From positions 1 to 38,782 of the forward strand of contig JAFEAR010000103.1 of assembly GCA_018266335.1 (NCBI GenBank): a DNA stretch of 38,782 bases, in the 5' to 3' direction. Of the stretch, positions 1 through 10,064 are shown piece after piece (within the stretch, counting starts at the first letter, position 1; each line of letters opens with the position of its first letter). This DNA is from Bdellovibrionales bacterium. Its GTDB lineage: Bacteria > Bdellovibrionota > UBA2428. Both the position numbers and the translations under genes were made by a program. Below the pieces are notes generated by a model that was not told the origin of the DNA, made no database searches, and saw nothing but the letters and a program-made list of their open reading frames with translations.

Positions 1-2138
<2,138 letters not shown>

Positions 2139-2146
2139 GTGCAATC

Positions 2147-2482
2147 TCAGGAATTATTGTGGTGAGGCTTACCAGAGTGACTGTGATGCTTTTCGTTGAA
2201 CTTACGGGCCTGCTGCACCAACTTGTCAGTGACTTCGTCGATGGCCGCGTACATGTTTTCCGCACGGGATTCGGCGCGAGCATCGAGGTCACCAGAGACA
2301 ATGTGGCACTGCGCGACGTGTTCATCTTTTTCCACCTGGAAAACGAAGTGACAGTTCACGACGTGATTGTGAGTGTGCTTAACAATTTTTCCGGCCTTCT
2401 TGGTCGAATAGTCTTTCACGGCCTCACTCGAGTCCATTCCTTTGAAAACGTGCTGCATTTGTAATTGCGCTGCCTGATTCAT
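2147..2482 (-). CDS. hpf: Ribosome hibernation promoting factor (short HPF/YfiA type)
   Basis: A 111-residue member of the HPF/RaiA family, which binds the decoding region of the 30S subunit and inactivates ribosomes in stationary phase. The sequence has the beta-alpha-beta-beta-beta-alpha pattern with ends such as [20 protein letters not shown] and the helix [22 protein letters not shown], typical of the family. It lacks the C-terminal dimerisation domain of long HPF, and ends in a His/Asn-rich tail ([13 protein letters not shown]). AAGGAG lies just ahead of the ATG. It follows rpoN by 22 bp, the standard neighbourhood for proteobacterial hpf. Confidence 0.93.
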   Translation of the reverse strand: MNQAAQLQMQHVFKGMDSSEAVKDYSTKKAGKIVKHTHNHVVNCHFVFQVEKDEHVAQCHIVSGDLDARAESRAENMYAAIDEVTDKLVQQARKFNEKHHSHSGKPHHNNS

Positions 2483-2504
2483 AAAGGTCTCCTTGATTGA
2501 GTAC

Positions 2505-3941
2505 TTAGAAATACTTCTTGCGCTTATTCGAGGGCAAGATCCCTAGCTGTTCACGATACTTGGCTACCGTACGCCTAGCAATTTGGATTTTGGCTTCGGC
2601 CAGTAATGACGCGAGCTGTTGATCGCTCAACGGATTCTTCGTGTCTTCTGCATCAACCAACTCCTTGATTTTCTGCTTCACCGACTCGCTCGCAATGTCG
2701 TCGCCGCCATCGCCCCGACTGATTCCCGAGTTAAAGAAATATTTTAACTCGTAGATGCCGTGCGGCGTGTGCATGTACTTGTTGGTGGTTACCCGCGAAA
2801 TTGTCGATTCATGCAGCCCTAGTTCATCGGCGATGTCCCGCAAAACCATGGGTTTCAAATAATGGGGGCCGCGATCAAAGAAATCACGTTGTCGACGCAC
2901 GACCGCTTCCGTCACCCGATAAATGGTGCGCTGCCGCTGCAGAATGCTCTTAATGAGCCAGAAGGCTCCCTTGAGCTTGTCCTTCAGGTAAGCCTTCGCT
3001 TCGCCCTTCACTTCGCCTTCGGAAACTTGCGTTTGGTAGTCCTTGGAAATTTTTAAACGCGGAATTCCATCTTCGTTCAGCACGATCATGTACTCTTCGC
3101 CAACCTTGAGTACGTAAATATCGGGCGTAATGTACTGGGCCTCGGAGGTAACGTAACCGCGGCCCGGCTTTGGCTCCATCCCGTGAATAACTCGGCAGAG
3201 TTCCACGACCCGATCCAATGGAATTCCCACTGCGCGAGCAATCGCGGGGTAGTTTTTGGTTTCGAGTTCGGCCATGTGCTTTTCGATGATGATTTCGATT
3301 TCGTCATCTTCTTCGAGAATTTCCGCCTGAATGAGCAAACACTCCTGCAAATCACGCGCACCGACGCCCGGCGGATCAAAACGCTGAATGCGGTAAAGCA
3401 CCGCCTCAACTTCCGAGCGATCGACTTTGGCGCGCTCGGCGATTTCGTCGACGAGGACCATAAGGTATCCGTCTTCGTTGAGGTTCCCGATGATGTCTTC
3501 ACCGATTTCAAGCGAGCGCTCGTCCTGCACCGACATGCGCAACTGCCAGAGCAAATGGTCAGCGAGCGTGGTAGGCCGCGAAAGAATTTGGTCGAAGGTA
3601 GGAATTTCGTCCGAGTTCATGTTTCGCGTAGACAAGTAAGAACCGCCCACTTGGCTAGCATCCATGAAACTTTGAATGTCGGGGTCTTCGGTGGGGCTCT
3701 CATCGAGCGCCTTCTGGTCCGCAACACGTTCGTCGCTATCAATTTCACTCTTGAGTTCGGGAATTTCTTCGGGGGCTCCGGCCTCCTCAAAATCTTCTTC
3801 CAGAACAGGATTTTCGACGAGCGCCTGCGTGACTTCTTGTTGCAGCTCCATCACGGACATCTGCAGAATCTTGATGGCCTGCTGCAGCTGCGGGGTCATG
3901 GTCATGCCCAGACCCATCTTCATCTGTTGTTTTAGACCCAT
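2505..3941 (-). CDS. rpoN: RNA polymerase sigma-54 factor
   Basis: The alternative sigma factor for -24/-12 promoters, which needs AAA+ activator proteins for open-complex formation. The 478-residue product has the Gln/Leu-rich region I at the N-terminus (QQMKMGLGMTMTPQLQQAIK), an acidic region II (about residues 50-100), the core-binding and helix-turn-helix regions, and the diagnostic RpoN box ARRTVAKYRE close to the C-terminus. The ATG is preceded by GAGGGAGG. Order lptB-rpoN-hpf is conserved across proteobacteria. A candidate target promoter lies in this window at 28355. Confidence 0.98.
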   Translation of the reverse strand: MGLKQQMKMGLGMTMTPQLQQAIKILQMSVMELQQEVTQALVENPVLEEDFEEAGAPEEIPELKSEIDSDERVADQKALDESPTEDPDIQSFMDASQVGGSYLSTRNMNSDEIPTFDQILSRPTTLADHLLWQLRMSVQDERSLEIGEDIIGNLNEDGYLMVLVDEIAERAKVDRSEVEAVLYRIQRFDPPGVGARDLQECLLIQAEILEEDDEIEIIIEKHMAELETKNYPAIARAVGIPLDRVVELCRVIHGMEPKPGRGYVTSEAQYITPDIYVLKVGEEYMIVLNEDGIPRLKISKDYQTQVSEGEVKGEAKAYLKDKLKGAFWLIKSILQRQRTIYRVTEAVVRRQRDFFDRGPHYLKPMVLRDIADELGLHESTISRVTTNKYMHTPHGIYELKYFFNSGISRGDGGDDIASESVKQKIKELVDAEDTKNPLSDQQLASLLAEAKIQIARRTVAKYREQLGILPSNKRKKYF

Positions 3942-3975
3942 GTCGCCTCCCTCATGTTTCCCCCCAACTCAGTGC

Positions 3976-4707
3976 TCAGCTCAAACGGAATTGATCGCCC
4001 AAATAGAATTTTCGCGCCTCAGGGTTGTCCGTGATCTCTTGCGGCGTCCCGGTGAAAAAGATTTCGCCGTCGCGCATAAGGTAACCCGTGTCGCAGGCGC
4101 CCAGAGTTTCTCGCACATTGTGGTCCGTGATTAGCACGCCAATGCCGTTGGCCTTTAATTCCTGAATGAGACCCTGAATTTCGCCCACGGCAATGGGATC
4201 AATGCCCGCAAAGGGCTCATCGAGCAACACGAAGCGCGGCTCGATGGCCAAGCAGCGCGCAATTTCGCATCGCCGACGCTCGCCACCCGACAGGGCCGAG
4301 GCCGGGCTCGTTGCTACTTTTTCCAATCCAAAACGCTTGAGGAGCGACTGCGCGCGATCACTAATTTCGGCATCGTCGAACCCCTTGGATTCAAGCGCCA
4401 TCACCACGTTGTCGCGCACGCTCAGCTTCCGGAACAGGCTCGGCTCCTGCGGCAGATAACCAATTCCCAAACGCGCACGTTCGTGAAGCGAAAGTGAAGT
4501 GACTTCCCGATCCCCCACAAAAATACGGCCCACACCGGGAAACACCAGCCCAACCATCATGTAGAACACGGTGGTCTTTCCCGCACCGTTAGGCCCCAGT
4601 AATCCGACGACGGAGCCTTGTTGGAGGGAAACCGAGACATTCGAAACGACAGTGCGCTTGCCGTAGGTTTTCGAAAGTCCCTCTCCCTTTAGTATTTCAA
4701 TTTTCAT
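3976..4707 (-). CDS. lptB: LPS export ABC transporter ATP-binding protein LptB
   Basis: Cytoplasmic ATPase of the LptB2FG complex that extracts LPS from the inner membrane and drives it along the Lpt bridge. The 243-residue protein has Walker A GPNGAGKT, signature LSGGERRR, Walker B FVLLDEPFAGIDP and the switch His in ITDHNVRE. The phrase DEPFAGIDPIAV is characteristic of LptB. In many proteobacteria lptC and lptA lie directly upstream; here the upstream neighbour is a Nudix gene whose stop is 2 bp before this ATG, so the other lpt genes must be elsewhere. Confidence 0.95.
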   Translation of the reverse strand: MKIEILKGEGLSKTYGKRTVVSNVSVSLQQGSVVGLLGPNGAGKTTVFYMMVGLVFPGVGRIFVGDREVTSLSLHERARLGIGYLPQEPSLFRKLSVRDNVVMALESKGFDDAEISDRAQSLLKRFGLEKVATSPASALSGGERRRCEIARCLAIEPRFVLLDEPFAGIDPIAVGEIQGLIQELKANGIGVLITDHNVRETLGACDTGYLMRDGEIFFTGTPQEITDNPEARKFYLGDQFRLS

Positions 4708-4709
4708 GC

Positions 4710-5381
4710 CTAGCTAAGATCATAGTGTCCGCCGGAGGGAGAGTCCAAGCGCGGGCGTCCAGAAATACGTCGGACAAATTCGGCGAGCATTCGCGCCGTT
4801 AGGCCCCACGTTACATAATTCCAGCCCTGCCAAAATTCCATGCTTATCCACGGATGCTCGCCGCGCGAGTTCGCCTGCCTTCGGACGATCGCACGCGGAT
4901 GCCAGAGGGAGGCCGTAAAGAGTTGTTCCAGCGGCAGCCACTCTGCGGCCTGAACTTCCGCGGCGCTCACTCGCAAAGTGCGCGCGGTCCCCGAACGCAA
5001 GAATCCCAAATGCGGCAAAACTTTGACACCGTGTCGAGAAGTCAACACTGCCCAAGGTTGAGGCAACCACTCCAGATCCGCGGCACTCAGACCCACCTCT
5101 TCTTCAAATTCCCGACTCAACGTCGCAAGACGTCCACCATCCGATAATTCCCGACGACCTCCGGGCAAACACACTTCCCCCGCATGGTGGCCCAGGAAAC
5201 CTGATCGTAAGGAAAGCAAAAAATCCAATCCACCTTGCGGGCGTTCGGCCACGAGCAGTCCCACCACAGCTTCGGATTCGGGATCCGGACTCAGTGCAGC
5301 TTCTTCTTGGGTGAGGGGCTCTTGCCGGAGGCTGTCGAGGTAGAGCGTGAGTAGCTCTTGTTTTCGAGCAAAGCGATGCAT
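4710..5381 (-). CDS. Nudix hydrolase, CoA-pyrophosphatase (NudL) type
   Basis: Probably hydrolyses the pyrophosphate bond of CoA or similar nucleotides. The family-specific stretch FLLSLRSGFLGHHAGEV followed by CLPGGRRE is close to the NudL/UPF0035 signature, and REFEEEVGL supplies the metal-binding Nudix-box glutamates. Length 223 residues is slightly above the usual 190-210. The ATG at 5381 gives a 91-bp overlap with the methyltransferase gene upstream. Later GTG codons around residue 40 are possible, but the N-terminal helix before them is normally present in NudL proteins, so I keep the long form. Substrate is inferred from family only. Confidence 0.85.
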   Translation of the reverse strand: MHRFARKQELLTLYLDSLRQEPLTQEEAALSPDPESEAVVGLLVAERPQGGLDFLLSLRSGFLGHHAGEVCLPGGRRELSDGGRLATLSREFEEEVGLSAADLEWLPQPWAVLTSRHGVKVLPHLGFLRSGTARTLRVSAAEVQAAEWLPLEQLFTASLWHPRAIVRRQANSRGEHPWISMEFWQGWNYVTWGLTARMLAEFVRRISGRPRLDSPSGGHYDLS

Positions 5382-6562
5382 TCCACGTGCTCCGTCTGGG
5401 GGAACATGTCCACGGGCTCAACGGTCTTGAGCACAAATTCGGGATGTTCCGATTGAAGAAGGGCAATGTCCCGCGCAAGCGAGACGGGATTACAGGAAAT
5501 GTAGGCAATTTTTCGTGGCGGTTTACTGGCCACTAATTTCAACACGGCTTCATCACAACCTTTGCGCGGAGGATTAAGCACCACCCAGTCGGGCGAGCCC
5601 CATTCACCATGAAAAGTTTGCACGCCCTCGAGGGCATCGCTGCAAAGCTGCAGCACGTTCTTGGCCCGATTTCTCCGGGCGGCCGTCATGGCCTCGAGAG
5701 CCGCGGGGCCGACTTCTTCCACGGCTAGAATTCGCTTCGTGGTGGAAGCCAGATGCAAAGCAAACAAACCCACTCCACTGTAAAGATCCAACCCGGCTTC
5801 GAAGGGACCATTCCCAATTAACTCGCGCACGCGTTTGTAGAGATACGAAGCCTGAAAGGGATTAACCTGCAAAAAAGATAGTGGCCCGATTGGCACGCGA
5901 AAGCGCCCTAGAGTTTCCGTGAGTTCGCCTTGCTTGCGAACGTAGCGATTCGCCTCGCCCAACAGAACGTTGCCCGAATCGGCATTAATATTTTGCACTA
6001 GAGCGGAAACACGATCGCCATATTTGGCCGTAATGGCGGCCAGCACTTCGTCGAGATGGGCGATTTTTCCGGCGCTCGTTACGAACACGGCCAGCCATTT
6101 TTTCTCGCGAAAGGAATAGCGCACAATCACGTAGCGGAGCTGCGCTTTGGGTCGTTTGAGGTCGATATCCGGCGAACAGTAAACGCCGTGTTTCGTTAGC
6201 TCTTCCTTGATGAAGGCGGACACCTCATTGATAACCGGCGCGTGCACTGCGCAGTGGGGAATATCAATCACGTTGTGAGTGCCCGATTCATAAATGCCCA
6301 TTTTCAATCGACCCTTGCTGTCGGGCTGTAGAATCCATTTTGCTTTGTTGCGATAACCAAGCGTTTTGGGTGAAGCTTTGGTGGGCTTGAGAATGGAGGT
6401 TAGTTTTTCTTTTTCAAAGCCGGCCTGCACGAACGCGGCCAAGACTTTGTCACGTTTGTGGCGTAGCTGATCTTTGTAATCAAAACGAATGAGGGGACAC
6501 CCACTGCATTCATTCCAATGCACGCACGGCACGTTTTCGGGCTTCGAAATTTTACTGCTCAT
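5291..6562 (-). CDS. RNA (uracil-5-)-methyltransferase, TrmA/RlmD family
   Basis: SAM-dependent enzyme that forms 5-methyluridine, most likely in 23S rRNA. The N-terminal CVHWNECSGCPL together with a later HCAVHAP Cys fits the 4Fe-4S cluster motif of RlmD/RumA. Further on are the substrate-side FLQVNPFQ, SAM-binding LDLYSGVGLFALHLA, catalytic-domain VVLNPPRKG, the nucleophile Cys in AYISCNP and the final MFPQTEHVECIALL. No TRAM domain is seen at the N-terminus. The C-terminal 25 residues are a Ser/Lys-rich tail that overlaps the Nudix gene in another frame. RlmD versus RlmCD or TrmA specificity cannot be decided from sequence alone. Confidence 0.9.
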   Translation of the reverse strand: MSSKISKPENVPCVHWNECSGCPLIRFDYKDQLRHKRDKVLAAFVQAGFEKEKLTSILKPTKASPKTLGYRNKAKWILQPDSKGRLKMGIYESGTHNVIDIPHCAVHAPVINEVSAFIKEELTKHGVYCSPDIDLKRPKAQLRYVIVRYSFREKKWLAVFVTSAGKIAHLDEVLAAITAKYGDRVSALVQNINADSGNVLLGEANRYVRKQGELTETLGRFRVPIGPLSFLQVNPFQASYLYKRVRELIGNGPFEAGLDLYSGVGLFALHLASTTKRILAVEEVGPAALEAMTAARRNRAKNVLQLCSDALEGVQTFHGEWGSPDWVVLNPPRKGCDEAVLKLVASKPPRKIAYISCNPVSLARDIALLQSEHPEFVLKTVEPVDMFPQTEHVECIALLENKSYSRSTSTASGKSPSPKKKLH

Positions 6563-6564
6563 AA

Positions 6565-7605
6565 TTAGGTTCCCGTCTTCGTGCCCGACGCGGGCGGAGT
6601 TGCTTCGGAGTCCGGAGCATTAGATTCAGCTTGGGCCCGTTCACAGTATGAACCGCGAATATAGAGGGGTGCCAATGGACGTCCCACCGCCTGCCGAAGT
6701 TCAATGGTCAAAATGGATTGGCCCGCGAGTCCGGGAGCAAAGTTCACTGTGCTACCATCGGCGTGCACGAACGCCACGACGGATCGATTGATGAGCGTGC
6801 GAAGATCCTGAACTTCCACAACCTTGGGCTTGCCATTGGTTTCGACAATGCGATTGTAGACATTGTCCTTAATTAGAATCGACTCCACACGCCGACCGTT
6901 TTGAATTTTGCTGAACACGTAGGTCACATAACCCTGGCCATCCATTACCTGGTGAATTTCCCAAGTTTCGAAGTGAGTTTCGGTGTTCAAACGCAGATGA
7001 TCGCGCAGCAACAAGCGTGTTTTGCGCCGATCCGGTCGGAAGCGCCAAGGAATCTGGTTGGCCGCTCCGCAAGACGCAAGGTCGTTGAGTTGGTAGCCCG
7101 TTAGGTACTTCGGCACATTCACATCGCTCACGGTGGGCTCTGGCTCCGCCAATCCGGAACTCGGTTTGCCGGTCGATGGTTTGGCCGCCGCCTTAGTTTT
7201 ATTAGCTTTTGATTTGGTGGCCGCATGCACCGATCCAGCGCACACCAAACTCGTAAGGAGCGCGAAGATAATTTGTGAGCTTTTTACGTCGCGGCTGCGA
7301 CGCAAGCGCAGCCAGAGCCCCCAGCACAACAGCAAAAACAACGGAAAACCACCGGCCCCCAATTGGGCCGCCATGAAGGCCAGAAAAAGCGCCGAGAACC
7401 ACGCCAGGGGCGCGTACGCAGGCCTAAACCAAGCGCTCCAGGCAAGCAGCCCCACGCTCACCCACAGGCCCAACAGGGCCGTGGTCAGCACGGACCGCAT
7501 GGCGTGGGCTGGAGAAGGCAACGAAGCTAAAACGCAAAGCGCAAAGAGGCTCGCCATCCAACGAGTGCGGGGTTCCTTTTGGCGAAGAAAATCCAGTCGC
7601 GACAT
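6565..7605 (-). CDS. Membrane protein with a periplasmic C-terminal domain, unknown function
   Basis: I do not recognise this 346-residue protein. The N-terminal 35 residues look like a signal peptide or first membrane helix (WMASLFALCVLASLPSPAHA). Two or three hydrophobic segments follow (about residues 38-90), then a basic RLRRSRD stretch, then a second signal-like segment ending SLVCAGSVHA near residue 129. A Lys/Ala-rich linker follows, and then a roughly 190-residue domain with regular beta character and two possible cysteine partners. The second signal-like segment sits just after an in-frame TTG, so the C-terminal part could also be made as a separate secreted protein. The stop lies 2 bp before the methyltransferase ATG. 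Confidence 0.75.
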   Translation of the reverse strand: MSRLDFLRQKEPRTRWMASLFALCVLASLPSPAHAMRSVLTTALLGLWVSVGLLAWSAWFRPAYAPLAWFSALFLAFMAAQLGAGGFPLFLLLCWGLWLRLRRSRDVKSSQIIFALLTSLVCAGSVHAATKSKANKTKAAAKPSTGKPSSGLAEPEPTVSDVNVPKYLTGYQLNDLASCGAANQIPWRFRPDRRKTRLLLRDHLRLNTETHFETWEIHQVMDGQGYVTYVFSKIQNGRRVESILIKDNVYNRIVETNGKPKVVEVQDLRTLINRSVVAFVHADGSTVNFAPGLAGQSILTIELRQAVGRPLAPLYIRGSYCERAQAESNAPDSEATPPASGTKTGT

Positions 7606-7656
7606 GCTTTCCCAGTGTAACCGATTTTAGCCCGAAGCCCTATCGGCCTCCCGATG

Positions 7657-8823
7657 CTACTTGGCCGCTAACTCGCCCAGAACCCGCGCCCGCGCCATGG
7701 CCTTTTGACGAGCCTTGTATTCGCGATGGCGACTGCGGCCACCGATCGATTCCACGTAGGAAAGCTTGTCGAGAATTTGAATTTCGAAGGGGTAGTAGAA
7801 AGTCCGTCTTTCACGCAACGTGATGGGGACTTGCTTGAGCGCCGTGTTGAACCCCCGAACTTTGGCCAGATCTCGCTTCAGTTCCGACCAGAAACGGAAG
7901 GTGGGATCCTGCGCCATGATGAGCTGCCGGCAGGTGAACTGAATGGCACGGTACCAGTGCGAACTGTAGGGGTTACGCGAGGAAGAAATAGGCTCCGCAC
8001 TGATGTCCTCAATGCGTTGCAAGCGACGCAGAGAATTGCGCTGGGAAACTCGACCCGTCTCTAAATGTTCGCGGGTCGACTCAATGGTGGCCTGCGCCAT
8101 ATCCAAGGATACAAGGGAGTTAATGGAACGACCGGGGTGAACGTTCGGCGGCGACACCACGCCTAAATCGAACATGAGCTGCAGGAGCCGAAGCGCATCG
8201 AGCTTCGTTTCGGTGACAAAACGAAAACCGATGCGGTCGTAAATTTCTTCGACGAAGGCGTGGGGCTTGGAGAGGAGCTTGATGATCGTTGAGTTACGAT
8301 CCTTGCGCTCCTTTTTAATGTAACGCACAAGTGTAATGTAGTCGGAGCCTTTGCCGAACTTCCAACGGCGCGGACTGATGGGCTGCAGGTAATCGTCAAA
8401 GCGTTCAAAAATTTGGGCGCGCGCCGTTTGAAAGTTTTCCAAACGCACGTCGTTGTCCAAGTGCGAAATAATGTGCATGACCCGCAAAATAGCGCAGGCC
8501 CAGCGGCCCTCGTCGCTCTTCGTGGAAGCCAGAAGAATCAAGCGCTCGAGATCGGTGGCCGGACCGCGGCGCACCAGTTCAGGAGGAATTTCTTCGCCGG
8601 GTTCCAATAACTGACTACGAAGAAAAGCCACGCTCTCGAAATAAATTCGAATAAGTTCGTTGCGAACGAGAGGATCTTCAATGTCGTAGCCGTAAGCGAG
8701 CAGAAATTGCCGAGCTTCGGACCGCGAGGTCACGTTCAGTTTGGCCACATCCAAAAAGGAATGTCCCTCGAGCGCGACTTTGATGGCGGACCAATCAAAG
8801 TCGAGGTTTTTCAAGGAGCTCAC
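7657..8823 (-). CDS. Divergent RelA/SpoT-like (nucleotidyltransferase-fold) protein
   Basis: A 388-residue protein of no firmly known function; it may belong to an uncharacterised family I remember as TIGR04552, which I cannot verify. Three segments line up in order with the (p)ppGpp synthetase domain: VEEIYDRIGFRFVTETKLDA (about 191-210) with the DxxGxR-type strand and a following Asp, NPYSSHWYRAIQF (about 284-296) like the GYxSxH segment, and YPFEIQILDK (about 344-353) like the EIQIRT catalytic strand. A helical N-terminal region (1-150) replaces the usual hydrolase domain, with no clear HD motif. The start is GTG overlapping the upstream TGA by 4 bp. Whether it makes alarmones is inference. 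Confidence 0.7.
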   Translation of the reverse strand: MSSLKNLDFDWSAIKVALEGHSFLDVAKLNVTSRSEARQFLLAYGYDIEDPLVRNELIRIYFESVAFLRSQLLEPGEEIPPELVRRGPATDLERLILLASTKSDEGRWACAILRVMHIISHLDNDVRLENFQTARAQIFERFDDYLQPISPRRWKFGKGSDYITLVRYIKKERKDRNSTIIKLLSKPHAFVEEIYDRIGFRFVTETKLDALRLLQLMFDLGVVSPPNVHPGRSINSLVSLDMAQATIESTREHLETGRVSQRNSLRRLQRIEDISAEPISSSRNPYSSHWYRAIQFTCRQLIMAQDPTFRFWSELKRDLAKVRGFNTALKQVPITLRERRTFYYPFEIQILDKLSYVESIGGRSRHREYKARQKAMARARVLGELAAK

Positions 8824-9368
8824 CAGCGTTCGTCGTCTTCTTCGTCGGAGCCTTCGAGCTCTTCAATGGTCGTTTTACGACCCGAGGACCAATCTTCTTC
8901 GTCCTCTTCGGACCATTCGTCGGAATCGTCGAACTTACCGGGGGCCGAAGCGTCGTCTTCGGGACCTTCCATTCCGGCGGGATTGTCTTTCCACCAGGGA
9001 GGAGGACCATCGATGTCCACTTCGTCTTCAACTTCTTCTTCGAGCAACTCTTCTTCTTCGTTGATTTCACCTTCCGGTGCATCGGGATCTTCTTCGAAGT
9101 TCGAACGTTGCGGCTTAGCTTTTCCGCGCGGCGCCTTTTCGGCCACGACGGCCGCAGCGGCAGCCGCGGCAAGGGCCGCGTGAGTTTTTTTGCCTTCGGC
9201 CTTCGGCGCTACCGGCTTTTCTTTAGCCGTAGTTTTTTTCTCGGGCGCAGCCTTCACTGCGGCCTTCGGCTTCGCCGGTGCCGCCTTTTTTGCCTTAGCG
9301 GCAGGCTTGGCCGCAGGCTTCTTGGCGGCGGCAGGGGATTTTTTTTCGACTTTTTTCTTTGCGGCCAT
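8820..9368 (-). CDS. Charge-segregated protein: Lys/Ala-rich N-half, acidic C-half
   Basis: The 182-residue product has two halves. Residues 1 to about 85 are Lys/Ala/Pro-rich repeats resembling histone H1-type tails (AAKKPAAKPAAKAKK). Residues about 95-182 are Glu/Asp-rich and almost free of basic residues (EEEELLEEEVEDEVD), with a WWKDNP patch and a terminal DEEDDERW. No folded domain is recognised; the protein is probably largely disordered. The N-half could bind nucleic acid and the acidic half a basic partner or act as a shield; both are inference. It overlaps the RelA/SpoT-like gene by a GTGA stop-start, so the two are translated together. Confidence 0.8.
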   Translation of the reverse strand: MAAKKKVEKKSPAAAKKPAAKPAAKAKKAAPAKPKAAVKAAPEKKTTAKEKPVAPKAEGKKTHAALAAAAAAAVVAEKAPRGKAKPQRSNFEEDPDAPEGEINEEEELLEEEVEDEVDIDGPPPWWKDNPAGMEGPEDDASAPGKFDDSDEWSEEDEEDWSSGRKTTIEELEGSDEEDDERW

Positions 9369-9428
9369 AGTTGTCCCGATAGAATAGGCCTTTTTAGGGT
9401 GTCAAGGCAGACGGGCGATCAAATAACT

Positions 9429-10064
9429 ATGAACAATCCAGACCGGTCTAAAGTGTTCGAGGACGAGGACTTCTTGGCTCTGAATAAGCCTCCCCGCACC
9501 CATTTCGACGAAACCATCGTAACGCAGGGCGGCGAAAAATGGGTCCCAGTTCACCGCATCGACTTCGAAACTTCGGGCCTTTTGCTGTTCTCCCACGGGC
9601 CATTAGTAGCACTCACGCGAGCGCTGTTTCAGAACCCCACGAGTGGACTCAGGAAGCTCTACCTAGCCGGAGCCTCTGCCCCGCTACCGCCAGCCCTCAG
9701 TTCCAACAAAAAGCTCGAGGGATGGATTGGTAGCCGCTACCGTGCCTCTAAAAAAGTGCGCTTCGCGTGGGATCGCAACGACGCCTTCCGCGGATGGCAT
9801 TCGGTGCGGCCCTGTTCGCAAATTGTGCGGGTGGCCGAGCAGGCGGTGCCGCAATTCACGGGCACGCCCTACGAGGTTGAATTGCTCACGGGAGCACGCC
9901 ACCAAATTCGCGCTTTCTTTGCCGCGGCCGACGCGCCCCTCGTGGGCGACCCCGTATACGGCACGGCCGCACCCGACGCCCGACTCGAGCTGCACGCTTG
10001 GCGACTCGACTTCGAACATCCGGCACGGCCAGGCAAAAAATATAACCTCGAAGCACCGCTCTAG
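9429..10064 (+). CDS. RluA-type pseudouridine synthase
   Basis: Isomerises uridine to pseudouridine in rRNA or tRNA. The 211-residue protein has the N-terminal LNKPPRTHFD strand, the catalytic motif HRIDFETSGLLLF with the nucleophile Asp (HRLD is usual; Ile replaces Leu here), the GARHQIRAFFAA motif and GDPVYG near the end. The open frame extends upstream to 9108, but that part is antisense to the K/A-rich gene; the ATG at 9429 gives the natural N-terminus. There is no S4 domain. It runs against the minus-strand neighbours on both sides, and its TAG stop overlaps the clpB stop inside CTAG. Substrate position unknown. Confidence 0.88.
   Translation: MNNPDRSKVFEDEDFLALNKPPRTHFDETIVTQGGEKWVPVHRIDFETSGLLLFSHGPLVALTRALFQNPTSGLRKLYLAGASAPLPPALSSNKKLEGWIGSRYRASKKVRFAWDRNDAFRGWHSVRPCSQIVRVAEQAVPQFTGTPYEVELLTGARHQIRAFFAAADAPLVGDPVYGTAAPDARLELHAWRLDFEHPARPGKKYNLEAPL

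Noticed and set aside
2139..2160. SAM riboswitch ahead of metK
   Set aside because: metK starts within a few bases of the hpf stop, leaving no room for an aptamer.
9108..9428. N-terminal extension of the pseudouridine synthase
   Set aside because: This part is antisense to the K/A-rich gene and reads Arg/Phe-rich; the natural start is at 9429.
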